A stretch of 52,056 nucleotides of DNA from Desulfobacteraceae bacterium RAAP-1 (GCA_001443525.1 LKPX01000020.1:1-52056); one strand, 5' to 3'. Shown: positions 15,776 to 24,916, counted from the first letter of the stretch. A program made the numbers and translations. The notes: generated by a model from the letters alone, not told the origin.

Positions 15776-16936
15776 ATGCCCGGCGAATTAGAATCATTGC
15801 TGAAGTTTGAAATTCCCGAAATCATTTTCGGGCGTGGTTCATTGAAACAGCTTGGCCATTGCAGCCGCCGTATGGGCGGAGACAGAGTCTTACTGGTTAC
15901 CGATCCAGGAATTATCGCAACAGGATGGATTGATGAAGCAATTGCTTATTTGAAGCAGGAAGACCTCAAATATGTTGTATATGACAATGTCGTCACCAAT
16001 CCCCGATCATTTCAGGTTGAACAGGGAGCTTTGGAATATTCCCGCAAGGAGTGCGATGTTATCGTCGCCATCGGGGGGGGCAGCCCGATGGACACCGCCA
16101 AAGGTATCGCGATACTGGCATCCAATCGCGGTTGTATCCAGGACTATGTGGGCTGCAATTTAATCACAGAACCGATTCCGCCATTGATTTGTGTCCCCAC
16201 CACAGCCGGTACCGGTTCGGATGTCAGTCAATTCGCAATCATCGCCAACCCGGGAAAAATGATCAAAATGACGATTCTGAGCCGTGCCATCATGCCCGAT
16301 ATCTCTTTGATAGACCCCCGGCTGCTGCAAACCAAATCTTCCGAAATGATTGCCTCAACGGGCATGGACGCTCTGACCCATGCCATCGAAGCCTATGTTT
16401 CATCGCTCTCCTGGTCTTTGACCGATCCCCATGCCAGCCACGCCATCACACTGGTATTTCGTCATCTGAAAGAAGCGGTGTACAAAAAGACTCTCGATCC
16501 GCTGGAAGGCATGGCCGTTGCCAGCCTGGAAGCGGGAGCGGCCTTTTCCAATGCCATTCTGGGGGCTGTACACGCGCTGGCCCATCCGTTGGGGGGACGC
16601 TACGATATGCACCATGGGCTGGCCAACGCGATTTTACTTCCCGTGGTGCTGAAAAAGAATCTTGAATACGCTCCGGAAAAATACGCATTGATTGCCAATG
16701 CCATGGGCATCGACACCCGTGGCAAGACCAGTGCGGAAGCCGCCGAACAAGTGCCTGAACAAATCGAAGCATTGATAAAGGCGCTGCATATTCCCACAAA
16801 GCTTTCCCAGATCGGTGTCAGAAAGGAGGACATCCCCTGTTTGGCCCGGGATGCAGCCGAAGACCTGTGCATGATGACCAATCCGCAAAAATATGGTGTC
16901 GCCGAAATTGAAACTATGTACCAGGATGCATTATAG
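15776..16936 (+). CDS. Iron-containing (group III) alcohol dehydrogenase
   Basis: This 386-residue NAD(P)-dependent alcohol dehydrogenase is of the Fe-ADH family. The cofactor loop GGGSPMDTAKG is near residue 100 and PTTAGTGSDVS near 140. Metal ligands are visible in order: Asp in STGMDALTHAIEAY, His in the same segment, His in AVHALAHPLGG and His in YDMHHGLAN. The substrate cannot be predicted; ethanol or another primary alcohol is most likely. It precedes a kinase/sigma-54 regulator pair by 3 nt and lies 9 kb upstream of the mycofactocin-like genes. Some Fe-ADH relatives work with mycofactocin in actinobacteria, so a link is possible but unproven. Confidence 0.9.
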   Translation: MPGELESLLKFEIPEIIFGRGSLKQLGHCSRRMGGDRVLLVTDPGIIATGWIDEAIAYLKQEDLKYVVYDNVVTNPRSFQVEQGALEYSRKECDVIVAIGGGSPMDTAKGIAILASNRGCIQDYVGCNLITEPIPPLICVPTTAGTGSDVSQFAIIANPGKMIKMTILSRAIMPDISLIDPRLLQTKSSEMIASTGMDALTHAIEAYVSSLSWSLTDPHASHAITLVFRHLKEAVYKKTLDPLEGMAVASLEAGAAFSNAILGAVHALAHPLGGRYDMHHGLANAILLPVVLKKNLEYAPEKYALIANAMGIDTRGKTSAEAAEQVPEQIEALIKALHIPTKLSQIGVRKEDIPCLARDAAEDLCMMTNPQKYGVAEIETMYQDAL

Positions 16937-16939
16937 GCA

Positions 16940-18151
16940 ATGCCCATGAACCCGAAATTCCAGGCCGAAAATCCTGACTTCAAAGGGATCGGCTATTCCA
17001 AAATCGGCTATTTCAAAGAAACCCGATCAAAAATCAAAGAACTGGAATTACTGAATGTTGAACTGGTACTGCGACATAACAAACTGGAAGCGATTTTTGA
17101 CAGTATCAGTGACGGCCTGACCATCCTAGATCGTAATTTGAACATTGTTTTTGTCAATCAGATCCAAAAAGCCAATTTCCCGGATACGGCTTTAATCGGC
17201 AAGAAATGCTTCAAGGCTTTTTTTCATAAATCGCACACCTGCAGACGTTGTCCGGTCGTTCTGACGATGCAGAATCAGGAGATTTTCTCCGGAGAGATAT
17301 TCATCAAGGGGTCCGACAACGGCGGCCGGTATTATGAATGGACGACGTCACCAATTCGGGATTCTTCCAGTGGTATTTATGAGATACTCCTTCTAATGCG
17401 AGATATTACGGAAAGAAAAGAATATGAGTACAAATTGATGCAGGCGGATCGCATGGCGGCTATCGGTTTTTTGGCGGCCGGCGTGGCTCATGAAATCAAC
17501 AATCCACTGACTTCCATTGCCGGCTTTTCCGAAGCATTGCTCAAACGGTTGAAAAATTCCAACGGCGGGCTGGACCCTCAGAAGATGCTCGCTTTTGAGG
17601 AGTATCTGGGCATCATTAATGAGGAAGCATACCGTTGCAAAGATATCATTTCCAATTTGAAGGATTTCAGTCGCAATTCCCTGGACGATTTCGAAACCCT
17701 TTCCATTGACGCCATCATCCGCGACACACTGTCTTTATTTCACCAGCGCGCCAGAGATCACAATATCAGAATCCGCTACGAAGCACGTTTTACCCGGGGA
17801 ACGGACAGAATTCAGGGTAAAAAGTCACAGCTTAAACATCTTTTTTTGAATCTTCTGATCCGGGCATTCAAATCCGCCGAGGATGACGGCAACCTGGATA
17901 TCCTGTCATTGAGCGCCGGCAGACATATCAAGGTTGCAATGTCCGGTATCGGCAGCAACAGGAATCGAAGATGCAATGAAACATCCACGGGATGTACAAA
18001 CAATTTTCTAGGCTCGGGCAGTGAAGTGGATATGTCTATTTGCTACAATATCGTTCAGCATCATAAAGGTATGATGCAGTTTGAAATATCGGAAGAAATG
18101 GGTGACATTGTGGCGATATACTTTCCTTTTATTACCTGTGTCGAACAATAA
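16940..18151 (+). CDS. PAS sensor histidine kinase with degenerate ATP-binding domain
   Basis: This 403-residue cytoplasmic protein has a PAS domain (about 45-160) with cysteines 90, 101 and 104, and then a HisKA dimerisation domain with the phospho-acceptor His184 (AAGVAHEINNPLTS). The ATPase domain is abnormal. The N-box keeps only its first Asn (FLNLLIRAF). The G1 motif DxGxGI has become MSGIGS, with the Asp lost, and no F-box or GLGL motif is visible. It probably cannot bind ATP normally and may act as a phosphatase, a scaffold or a partner of another kinase. Its gene sits between an alcohol dehydrogenase and a sigma-54 response regulator, its likely partner. Confidence 0.8.
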   Translation: MPMNPKFQAENPDFKGIGYSKIGYFKETRSKIKELELLNVELVLRHNKLEAIFDSISDGLTILDRNLNIVFVNQIQKANFPDTALIGKKCFKAFFHKSHTCRRCPVVLTMQNQEIFSGEIFIKGSDNGGRYYEWTTSPIRDSSSGIYEILLLMRDITERKEYEYKLMQADRMAAIGFLAAGVAHEINNPLTSIAGFSEALLKRLKNSNGGLDPQKMLAFEEYLGIINEEAYRCKDIISNLKDFSRNSLDDFETLSIDAIIRDTLSLFHQRARDHNIRIRYEARFTRGTDRIQGKKSQLKHLFLNLLIRAFKSAEDDGNLDILSLSAGRHIKVAMSGIGSNRNRRCNETSTGCTNNFLGSGSEVDMSICYNIVQHHKGMMQFEISEEMGDIVAIYFPFITCVEQ

Positions 18152-18214
18152 GTTCAACGCTTGTGCGAAACAATATACGTGAAATTCTCTGAAAAAAAGA
18201 GGGTAGATTCAAGA

Positions 18215-19552
18215 ATGAATCTCGGAAATATTTTAGCTGTTGATGATGAACAGAATATCCGCCGGTTGATCCGCAACGAATTTTCGCTGGAAGGCTATGA
18301 CGTAACCACCGCCAAGAACGGTGAAGAATGCCTGGCGCTTATTCAGCAGAAACAGTTTGATGTCATCCTGCTGGATATCAAACTGCCTAAATTAAACGGC
18401 CTTGAGGTATTACGAAAAATCAAGGAAATATCCGGCACCGTTGAAGTCATCATGATAACGGGCTATGGGGATATCCAGACGGCTGTGAATTCGCTTAAAT
18501 TAGGTGCATGGGACTATGTGACCAAGCCGTTCAAACTTGATGAGCTGCTCTCCATTGTCCATAAAGCCATATCCGGCAAAAAGCAGAAAAATCCGTCGTT
18601 ATCGGAATCGGATGGCGATAACTATTCAAAATCAAAAAAATTTGTCATATGTCCCAGTTCAGCCATGCAGGCGGTATATCAAATAGCCCATCGTGTTGCA
18701 AAAGCAGACCACACCATCATGCTCAATGGTGAAACCGGTGTCGGCAAAGATGTTCTGGCATATCAAATCCACCAGCAGAGCCTTTGCTCAAAAGGTCCTT
18801 TTGTGGTTGTTGACTGCGGCCTGCTTTCTCACAATCTGGCGGAAAGTGAGCTTTACGGTCATCGCAAAGGCGCTTTTTCCGGCGCTACGGAAGCCAAAAT
18901 CGGTCTTGTTGAAAAAAGTCACACAGGAACACTTTTTTTAGATGAGATAGGAAATATTGATCTTGAATTACAAAAAAAATTCCTGCGTTTTCTGGAAACA
19001 CGACGGTTCAGAAGAGTTGGTGAAACCAGGGAACAGTGCGTTGATACCCGCATCATACTGGCCACGAATCTGGATATTAAAAAGGCAGTGCAGGAAGGCA
19101 CCCTGCGCAGTGATTTGTTCTATCGTATCACCGAGTTCATTATCACCATTCCACCGCTCCGAGAAAGGTCTGAAGATATCCTGGCCATGGCCAATTACTT
19201 TCTGGAAAATTTACCTCACATCGGCACGCCAGTCGGTATTTCCAAAGAAGCGCAGGCTGTTTTAACTTCATATCCCTGGCCCGGCAACATTCGTGAGATC
19301 AAAGCCGTCATTAGAAAGTGCGCCCTGTTCACCGATTCCGGTATAATCCAACCCGATGATCTTCCGGCGCATATGAAGGCAAGGCATTGCGAGTCGCCGC
19401 ATAAATCCAGGAATCTTGAAGATATAGAAAAAGAATATATTATCAGTGTACTGGCGGAAACCGAAGGAAACCAGACCAGGGCATCGGAAATACTGGGCAT
19501 TAACCGCAAGACACTTTACAAAAAAATCCATCGTTACAAGATATTTTCATAA
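18215..19552 (+). CDS. Sigma-54-dependent response regulator (NtrC family)
   Basis: This 445-residue protein has a receiver domain (phospho-acceptor Asp in VILLDIKLPKLNG), an AAA+ sigma-54 interaction domain and a Fis-type helix-turn-helix at the C-terminus (NQTRASEILGINRKTLYKKI). The Walker A motif is GETGVGKD. The sigma-54-contacting loop reads GAFSGA instead of GAFTGA, a conservative change. LFLDEIGNI is the Walker B motif. The ATG at 18215 is chosen because of AAAGAGGGT upstream and because the receiver domain starts at once. It is a good candidate activator for the -24/-12 promoters near 38.98, 39.41 and 46.74 kb, though this is only inference. Confidence 0.9.
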   Translation: MNLGNILAVDDEQNIRRLIRNEFSLEGYDVTTAKNGEECLALIQQKQFDVILLDIKLPKLNGLEVLRKIKEISGTVEVIMITGYGDIQTAVNSLKLGAWDYVTKPFKLDELLSIVHKAISGKKQKNPSLSESDGDNYSKSKKFVICPSSAMQAVYQIAHRVAKADHTIMLNGETGVGKDVLAYQIHQQSLCSKGPFVVVDCGLLSHNLAESELYGHRKGAFSGATEAKIGLVEKSHTGTLFLDEIGNIDLELQKKFLRFLETRRFRRVGETREQCVDTRIILATNLDIKKAVQEGTLRSDLFYRITEFIITIPPLRERSEDILAMANYFLENLPHIGTPVGISKEAQAVLTSYPWPGNIREIKAVIRKCALFTDSGIIQPDDLPAHMKARHCESPHKSRNLEDIEKEYIISVLAETEGNQTRASEILGINRKTLYKKIHRYKIFS

Positions 19553-19680
19553 TTGTGTTTCGATTAAAAAATATCCGATAAGATATCACTCCAGTAAACA
19601 ATACCCGAATCCACTGTGGTCTCTTGCCCCATAATACCCCAAACCTCAATATTTTGATAAACCTTATGAATATTTATTAG
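19553..19680. other. AT-rich gap after the response regulator
   Basis: This stretch is AT-rich. I see no gene and no convincing terminator with a T-run. Confidence 0.5.
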
Positions 19681-20028
19681 TTAGCAGATACCAAAGCAGT
19701 ATTTCGGGTGTTTTTGACCCGTTCTGCGATGTTTTAAATTTCCTGCCACCGCTGCCATCCATCGCTCTGCATGATCTTTTGATTCATCCGACCTTTTGAA
19801 TTTAAAAGACATAATGTATTTCAAGGCAATGTCTGCAACATTTATTTCCATTCTCGGCGCAATACTTGCATGCCACTTAGCATAAATACCAATTATTATT
19901 TTTATTATTATTAAATCAATTTGTTGTTGATAAACAGATTCAGCCTGTATCAGACAATCAACCCATTTCTCATGAGAGGTTGTTGCCGGAGCAAATGAAC
20001 CAGAGCCGTTGTGATGATGCTGATACAT
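19681..20028 (-). CDS. Uncertain small hypothetical ORF
   Basis: This frame of 115 codons lies on the minus strand between the regulator and repeat copy E, and it is not recognised. A longer reading would start inside the repeat. No ribosome site precedes the ATG at 20028. The central part has a long isoleucine-rich run and then a segment rich in Lys, Arg, Ser and Asp. It may be a real gene cut by the repeat or a chance frame. Confidence 0.25.
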   Translation of the reverse strand: MYQHHHNGSGSFAPATTSHEKWVDCLIQAESVYQQQIDLIIIKIIIGIYAKWHASIAPRMEINVADIALKYIMSFKFKRSDESKDHAERWMAAVAGNLKHRRTGQKHPKYCFGIC

Positions 20029-20069
20029 CGCAAAGCGCCATCGGCGAATTATCGCCGGTATTAAGTTTT

Positions 20070-20220
20070 GGCGGCTTCGTAAAAAGTCCGCATGCTGCGC
20101 CAGCGCCGCATCCTTCGTCATTGCAGCGTACCACAAGTACGCTTCATTCCTCAGGATTTGCGCACCTTGCCTGCGAACTTTTTCGAAGCCGTCCGGAAAT
20201 CGACTTTTTATGAGGGCGTC
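20070..20220 (+). repeat. Interspersed inverted-repeat element, copy E
   Basis: This near-complete copy in the same orientation as A and C runs from GCGGCTTCGTAAAAAGTCCG to the inverted arm GCGAACTTTTTCGAAGCCGTC and the outer arm CGACTTTTTATGAGGG. It lies 140 bp upstream of the DUF362 operon. Confidence 0.8.
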
Positions 20221-20359
20221 AGCTTTGGTTCATCAAGTAAAAAATCGAAAGGGGGTTGGTACGATTTCTTATGATTGGATTTGGAAGCATTACCCTCTGA
20301 CTTGTCATTGGCTTGAGATTCCTCAAATAATTGATCATAGATGAAAAAGGAGAAACACT
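20221..20359 (+). promoter_or_regulatory. Upstream region of the cofactor-island operon
   Basis: The gap contains a small palindrome TTGAG-ATTC-CTCAA (20313-20326) and an AAAGGAG ribosome site just before the first gene. I looked for a -24/-12 sigma-54 element and found none with correct GG-N10-GC spacing. No clear -35/-10 pair stands out. Confidence 0.3.
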
Positions 20360-21715
20360 ATGGCGAAGAAACCTTCAAAAGTCTGGTTTGCAGCCGCCGG
20401 AGCAACCAATTGGACGGAGAGTACCGTTTGTAAAGCCAAGGATTTATTTTATGCTGCGGGCCTTGATAAATGTATCGCCAAGGATGACAGCGTGGCCATC
20501 AAGGTTCATGCCGGTGAATATAACCGCACGGCCTGTCTGCGGCCGGAATTTGTGGCCGCAATCGTAGAAGAAGTTAAAGCCTGCGGTGGAAGACCCTTTG
20601 TCACCGATACCACCACCCTTACTTACCAGCTGTTCAACAACCGCTGCAACGGTCAGATGGCTCAGGAAGGTGCCAATCGGCATGGATTGAACTGGGCCAG
20701 TCTGGGCGCGCCTTTTATCATTTCTGACGGATTTTACGGGGAAGACGATCTTCGCATCGAGTTACCTGAAGGCAATATTCTGAAAGAAACCTATATCGCC
20801 CGTGGAATTTACGAAGCTGACGCCATCATCAATCTGGCGCATGCCAAAGGTCATCCCATCACAGCCTTCGGCGGCTGCATCAAAAACTTCGGTATCGGCG
20901 CCCAGTCCAAACGTGGCAAGTACCAGACACACCTTGCGTTCTGGGGAGATCCGGAAGATGCCATTGGTTATCCCAAAGTCAATCGCACCGCCTGCAAGGG
21001 CACCGAATGCCCCTACAGCAAGATGTGCGAAGACAGTTGCCCGGATGAAGCCATCACCGTCAAGCCCGATGGTGTTGTGTTGGATTATGAAAAGTGCGCG
21101 CTCTGCTACTCCTGCCAGGTAACCTGCATGTTTACCGGTATGGAAGGCATCGGCTTCCGTGATGATTATTTCCCCCTGGCCCAGATCGCCATGTCTGATG
21201 CGGCGCTTGGATGCATCAAAACCTTCAAGCCGGGTAAAATCGGTTATATGGCTTATGCCTTCGACGTTGCACCCGAATGTGACTGCTTCCCCTGGAACGG
21301 CACCTATGTCACACCGGATGTGGGCGTATTTGCTTCCCTGGACCCGGTAGCCATTGATACGGCCATCTGCGATATGATTGACAAAGCTCCCATCGGCCCC
21401 AATTCCCGCGCCGAAGAGTTGGGACTGAAACCGGGCGAAGATAAATTCAAGGCCATCAATGCGTTTACACCCCGCATTCAGCTTAAGGCCGGTGAAAAGA
21501 ACGGCCTGGGCACCATGGACTATGAATTGATTGAATATGAGCCGGAATTGAATCCTGAGAATATTGCCAAATGGCAGATTCGCAAGACCCCCATGACGGT
21601 TCATCCCATGCGTCAGGTTTTCAAGAATCACCATCTGGCCAGAGAGTTCGAATTTGTGCGCGAACCGCTGGACAAATGGCTGTCGGACTGGAAGAATTTT
21701 GATCCTACCATATAA
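20360..21715 (+). CDS. DUF362 iron-sulfur protein (451 aa)
   Basis: This large DUF362-family protein has a ferredoxin-like insertion. The DUF362 core runs from the N-terminus (VAIKVHAGEYNR) through a conserved block ADAIINLAHAKGHPI followed by TAFGGCIKNFGIG. Around residues 215-260 lies a cysteine-rich segment (CKGTECPYSKMCEDSCPDEA and CALCYSCQVTC) that fits two [4Fe-4S] clusters. The protein is cytoplasmic and its biochemical role is unknown. It is the first gene of an apparent operon with a second DUF362 protein, an Mrp-type ATPase and the mycofactocin genes. DUF362 proteins often occur as redox modules in anaerobes. Confidence 0.85.
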   Translation: MAKKPSKVWFAAAGATNWTESTVCKAKDLFYAAGLDKCIAKDDSVAIKVHAGEYNRTACLRPEFVAAIVEEVKACGGRPFVTDTTTLTYQLFNNRCNGQMAQEGANRHGLNWASLGAPFIISDGFYGEDDLRIELPEGNILKETYIARGIYEADAIINLAHAKGHPITAFGGCIKNFGIGAQSKRGKYQTHLAFWGDPEDAIGYPKVNRTACKGTECPYSKMCEDSCPDEAITVKPDGVVLDYEKCALCYSCQVTCMFTGMEGIGFRDDYFPLAQIAMSDAALGCIKTFKPGKIGYMAYAFDVAPECDCFPWNGTYVTPDVGVFASLDPVAIDTAICDMIDKAPIGPNSRAEELGLKPGEDKFKAINAFTPRIQLKAGEKNGLGTMDYELIEYEPELNPENIAKWQIRKTPMTVHPMRQVFKNHHLAREFEFVREPLDKWLSDWKNFDPTI

Positions 21716-21836
21716 CTTATGTGAACAACAGAATCGCGGGCGGAGCTGCGTCTCCGTCCGCAAACGCTATTGCCTCCAACCCGGAAGCGTGGCCGACACC
21801 AGCCTTGCGACAGGCCCATTGTAGAAGGAATCATTT

Positions 21837-22949
21837 ATGGCAAACGTCTATTGGATCAAAGGGCGCTCCGAGAATATCCGCAAGAATCTCATTTCAAAAA
21901 TAGACACATTGATGCACTTAGAGGAGTTGTCCAACCTCATGGTTCCGGAGAGCAGCCTGGCCATCAAATTCAATTTAAGTGAAATCGGCTACGGTCACTA
22001 TTTGCCGCCGGTGATTTTTACGACACTGTTTGAAAAGGCGCGAACACAGGGGGTAAAACCCGTCCTGACAGATGGTTGCAGTATCTTCAAAGGCTCGCGC
22101 TTTGACGGTTTTACCTGGACGGAGAGCACCCTTCTGCTGGGGTTCAGCAATGGCGAATTCTTCCATAACCAATTAATGCAATCCGGAGGCTTCACCAACG
22201 AAGAAGGCAATTTCTGGTCTGCCGAAGGCAGGTATCTGGCCGGTATTGACATCGGCAGCCTGCTGATCAATATCAACAACCTGCTGGTGGTTTCTCATGT
22301 CACGGCCCATCCGCTCCTGGGGCTCAGCGGCGCGGTAGCCAATTTGGGGCTTGGATTTTTGACCGCTTCTGGCCGGCTCCGGCTGCACGGCTTTTTGAAA
22401 ATTGCCTATGATGCGAACAAGTGTGACCAGTGTGGTGAATGCCTCTGCTTTTGCCCCACCGGCGCCATGTCCGGAGAACCGGGCCGCATCACCTTCGATG
22501 CCCGTATCTGCAATCAGTGCCTGGGGTGTTTCATGGCTTGTCCCTATGGTGCTGTTCATGTCGAAACTGAGGGTATCCCGGTCTTTCAGGAGTGCGTGGT
22601 GGAAGCCGCGCATACCGTCCTGAACAAATTGCGCGGCAGGGCGTTTTTTATCAATTTTTTACAGTCGGTTACCCCCCAGCCGGACGAATATCCCTTCTCC
22701 GACATTCCGTTTATCCCGGATTTGGGCATCATTGCATCCGATGACCCCGTGGCCGCCGACTGGGCTACCTGTCAGATGATCGTTCAGAGCCCGGGCATCC
22801 CCGGATCCATTGCTCAGAATCTGGACGTATTGGCCAAAGGGCAGGATAAACTGAAGGCCATCACCGGTCAAACACCGGAGCATATGCTTGCCTATGCGGA
22901 AGAGATGAAGCTTGGAAACCGCAGGTTTCAATTTCTATCCGGCGAATAA
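21837..22949 (+). CDS. DUF362 iron-sulfur protein (370 aa), second paralog
   Basis: This shorter paralog of the preceding gene has the same overall order: a DUF362 core, a two-cluster ferredoxin segment (CDQCGECLCFCPTGA and CNQCLGCFMACPYGA, residues about 199-240) and a C-terminal DUF362 segment with IASDDPVAADWATC. Both clusters have complete cysteine sets. AAGGAATC precedes the ATG. Its function is unknown. Together with its neighbour it may form a heteromeric redox protein, with the downstream Mrp-like ATPase as an Fe-S loading factor (inference). Confidence 0.85.
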   Translation: MANVYWIKGRSENIRKNLISKIDTLMHLEELSNLMVPESSLAIKFNLSEIGYGHYLPPVIFTTLFEKARTQGVKPVLTDGCSIFKGSRFDGFTWTESTLLLGFSNGEFFHNQLMQSGGFTNEEGNFWSAEGRYLAGIDIGSLLININNLLVVSHVTAHPLLGLSGAVANLGLGFLTASGRLRLHGFLKIAYDANKCDQCGECLCFCPTGAMSGEPGRITFDARICNQCLGCFMACPYGAVHVETEGIPVFQECVVEAAHTVLNKLRGRAFFINFLQSVTPQPDEYPFSDIPFIPDLGIIASDDPVAADWATCQMIVQSPGIPGSIAQNLDVLAKGQDKLKAITGQTPEHMLAYAEEMKLGNRRFQFLSGE

Positions 22950-22979
22950 ACCCTTACCGGTCAAGGGAGAGGAAAAAAA

Positions 22980-23873
22980 GTGGAGCAATCAACGCAACAA
23001 AGTCCGCACCGTTACAACCATGGCCCGATTCGGGACGCCATGGCCCAGGTCAACTACAAGATCGCCATCCTCAGCGGCAAAGGCGGGGTGGGCAAAACCA
23101 GCGTGACAGTAAATCTGGCGGCTGCCGTCCGCAAAAGAGATATGGTTGTCGGCATCTTTGACGCCGATGTCCACGGCCCCAGCGTTCCCAAAATGGTGGG
23201 TATCAAAACCGAGATGCGTGATGTGCTGCGCGGCAGCCACGGCATTGATCCGGTGGAGTCCGAGCATGGCCTGAAGGTCATGTCGGTAGCCTTGATCTGG
23301 CCCACGGACATGACGCCCATCATGTGGTGCGGACAGTATAAAGCCCGCGTACTCAGGCAGTTTCTGAGCTCCATCAAATGGTATGAAATGGATTTTTTGT
23401 TCATTGACCTGCCTCCGGGCACCGGTGATGAACCGACCACCATCATGAAGTCAATTCCGGATCTGGATGGAATGATTGTGGTCACCACACCGCAGGAAAT
23501 TTCAACGATGGTGTGCAGCCGGGCCATCAATGCGGCCAAGGAACTCAACGCGCCAATCCTGGGTCTGATTGAGAACATGAACCACTATGTTTGCCCGGAT
23601 TGTGGTCGAATCGAACACTTTTTCGGAAAAGATCGCGGAGAGCGCCTGGCCAGAACGTTTGGTATCCCTTTTTTGGGAGGAATTCCCCTGGACGGTCAAT
23701 ATTCGGAGGCAGCCGACACCGGCGTGCCCATTGTCTTCAAATACCCCGACTCCCTGACAGCCAAAGCCATGATGCTGATCGCGGACCGGCTGATCAAAAG
23801 TCTGCCGCCCCGTGAGAATGTGGTGGTCAAAGCCCGCGCATGGGAAGAAGGACGAGATCACCCTAAATATTAA
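22980..23873 (+). CDS. Mrp/NBP35-family P-loop ATPase (Fe-S cluster carrier)
   Basis: This 297-residue ApbC/Mrp-type ATPase is predicted to assemble or transfer Fe-S clusters. The deviant Walker A motif GKGGVGKTS is near residue 32, FDADVHGPSVPKM marks switch I, and LFIDLPPGTGDEPTT marks switch II. The cluster-bridging CxxC is present in HYVCPDCG near residue 204. The start is GTG with GGGAGAGG upstream. Lying between DUF362 proteins and the mycofactocin/lar genes, it is a likely dedicated cluster-loading factor for the many Fe-S proteins of this island. Confidence 0.88.
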   Translation: MEQSTQQSPHRYNHGPIRDAMAQVNYKIAILSGKGGVGKTSVTVNLAAAVRKRDMVVGIFDADVHGPSVPKMVGIKTEMRDVLRGSHGIDPVESEHGLKVMSVALIWPTDMTPIMWCGQYKARVLRQFLSSIKWYEMDFLFIDLPPGTGDEPTTIMKSIPDLDGMIVVTTPQEISTMVCSRAINAAKELNAPILGLIENMNHYVCPDCGRIEHFFGKDRGERLARTFGIPFLGGIPLDGQYSEAADTGVPIVFKYPDSLTAKAMMLIADRLIKSLPPRENVVVKARAWEEGRDHPKY

Positions 23874-23922
23874 ATTGTTAAACCCGAGTTTAAATAATCA
23901 GACTAAAAGGAGAACAACGTAA

Positions 23923-24270
23923 ATGACCCAGAAAGAAAGGCCGAATGTAACGGGCAAAGGGCCCGTCCTGGCGCGTGAAATGGTGGAAATATTCGCTGAA
24001 ATTTTATCCAGTACCGGCAGTATGAAAGACATGCTCGAATCCCAGCTTGCAGATAGAAGCGCCCAACTCCAGAAAATCGGCAAAATGGCCTATTTGAAGA
24101 CTGTCAAGGCCGGAGAGACGACCTGGGATCTGAAAGAAATGTCACTGGAACTGAAAGCGGCCGTCAGCGCCGGCGATGAAGTCAAGACCAAAGAGATTCT
24201 GGAAACCCTGACCGCTGATCTTGACCAGCTCATCCACAAAATTAAAACGTTTGTGGTTCGGATGACGTAA
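23923..24270 (+). CDS. Small helical hypothetical protein (115 aa)
   Basis: I do not recognise this protein. It is charged, probably all-helical, without cysteines or membrane segments, and ends with a helix LDQLIHKIKTFVVRM. A strong AAAAGGAG ribosome site precedes it. It is the first of three small genes between the Mrp-type ATPase and the SDR gene, all on the same strand with short gaps, so it is probably part of the same operon. Confidence 0.65.
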   Translation: MTQKERPNVTGKGPVLAREMVEIFAEILSSTGSMKDMLESQLADRSAQLQKIGKMAYLKTVKAGETTWDLKEMSLELKAAVSAGDEVKTKEILETLTADLDQLIHKIKTFVVRMT

Positions 24271-24283
24271 TTACAGGAATGCC

Positions 24284-24583
24284 ATGGAACAAATAAATGA
24301 TGATCTGATCACGATGTTGAAAGTGCTGAAAACAAAAGGCGGTACGGACTGCACCGGCACCTGTCACCACAGAAAACCGGGCGAGTTTCACTGCCATATC
24401 TTCGGTCGGATGCTGAAAATATCTTCCCAGGGCATCAAGAACCGTTTACTCAAGCTGATGCGCATGGGGCTGGTGGAGCGCAATCGTATCGAGCGGCCGG
24501 AGGCCACGCCACTGGTTCGCTTTACCATTACCCCAAAGGCCGAAGAACTGCTGGCCGGAATAAACGCATGTGAACACTTATGA
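24284..24583 (+). CDS. Small winged-helix protein with N-terminal Cys/His cluster
   Basis: This 99-residue protein resembles a MarR/ArsR-like winged helix: KISSQGIKNRLLKLMRMGLV is a typical recognition region and VRFTITPKAEELLA the wing and last helix. Before it lies CTGTCHHRKPGEFHC (about residues 23-37), a Cys/His group able to bind a metal or Fe-S cluster. A redox- or metal-sensing regulator of the island is possible; FeoC-like roles cannot be excluded. It starts 13 nt after the preceding gene. Confidence 0.65.
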   Translation: MEQINDDLITMLKVLKTKGGTDCTGTCHHRKPGEFHCHIFGRMLKISSQGIKNRLLKLMRMGLVERNRIERPEATPLVRFTITPKAEELLAGINACEHL

Positions 24584-24592
24584 GGTACCCCA

Positions 24593-24916
24593 ATGGTTCC
24601 CAGCTTACATCAATCTGTGGTTGATCTGGTCCATCAGGCGATCGGGTTCATGGATGAACTCATGCGGGACAAAATAGATATGGAAGCCTATGCCGGCGGT
24701 CTTAAAACCCTGGATGCCGATGGTTTGCTCGCTGCATACCAGAAGGATTTCAAGCAGGATTCCAAGCTGGTTTACTATCTGGACGCCCTGATGATCATCT
24801 CTTCGCTGCAGCATGAACTCGATTTTCAGATAGCCGAATACGGCGCCAACGTTGCATCGGAAGATATCAAGATGCTCAGGGAATTGCTGCCGAAATTCGA
24901 CGATACCCGGTCATAA
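24593..24916 (+). CDS. Small helical hypothetical protein (107 aa)
   Basis: I do not recognise this protein. It is acidic, helical, with no cysteine and no signal peptide. A GAGGT box precedes the ATG, 10 nt after the end of the winged-helix gene. It is probably translated with its neighbours. A structural or adaptor role in the cofactor island is only a guess. Confidence 0.6.
   Translation: MVPSLHQSVVDLVHQAIGFMDELMRDKIDMEAYAGGLKTLDADGLLAAYQKDFKQDSKLVYYLDALMIISSLQHELDFQIAEYGANVASEDIKMLRELLPKFDDTRS

Noticed and set aside
20762-21763. 333-codon minus-strand frame opposite the first DUF362 gene
   Set aside because: No recognisable domain and complete overlap with a well supported gene; antisense shadow.
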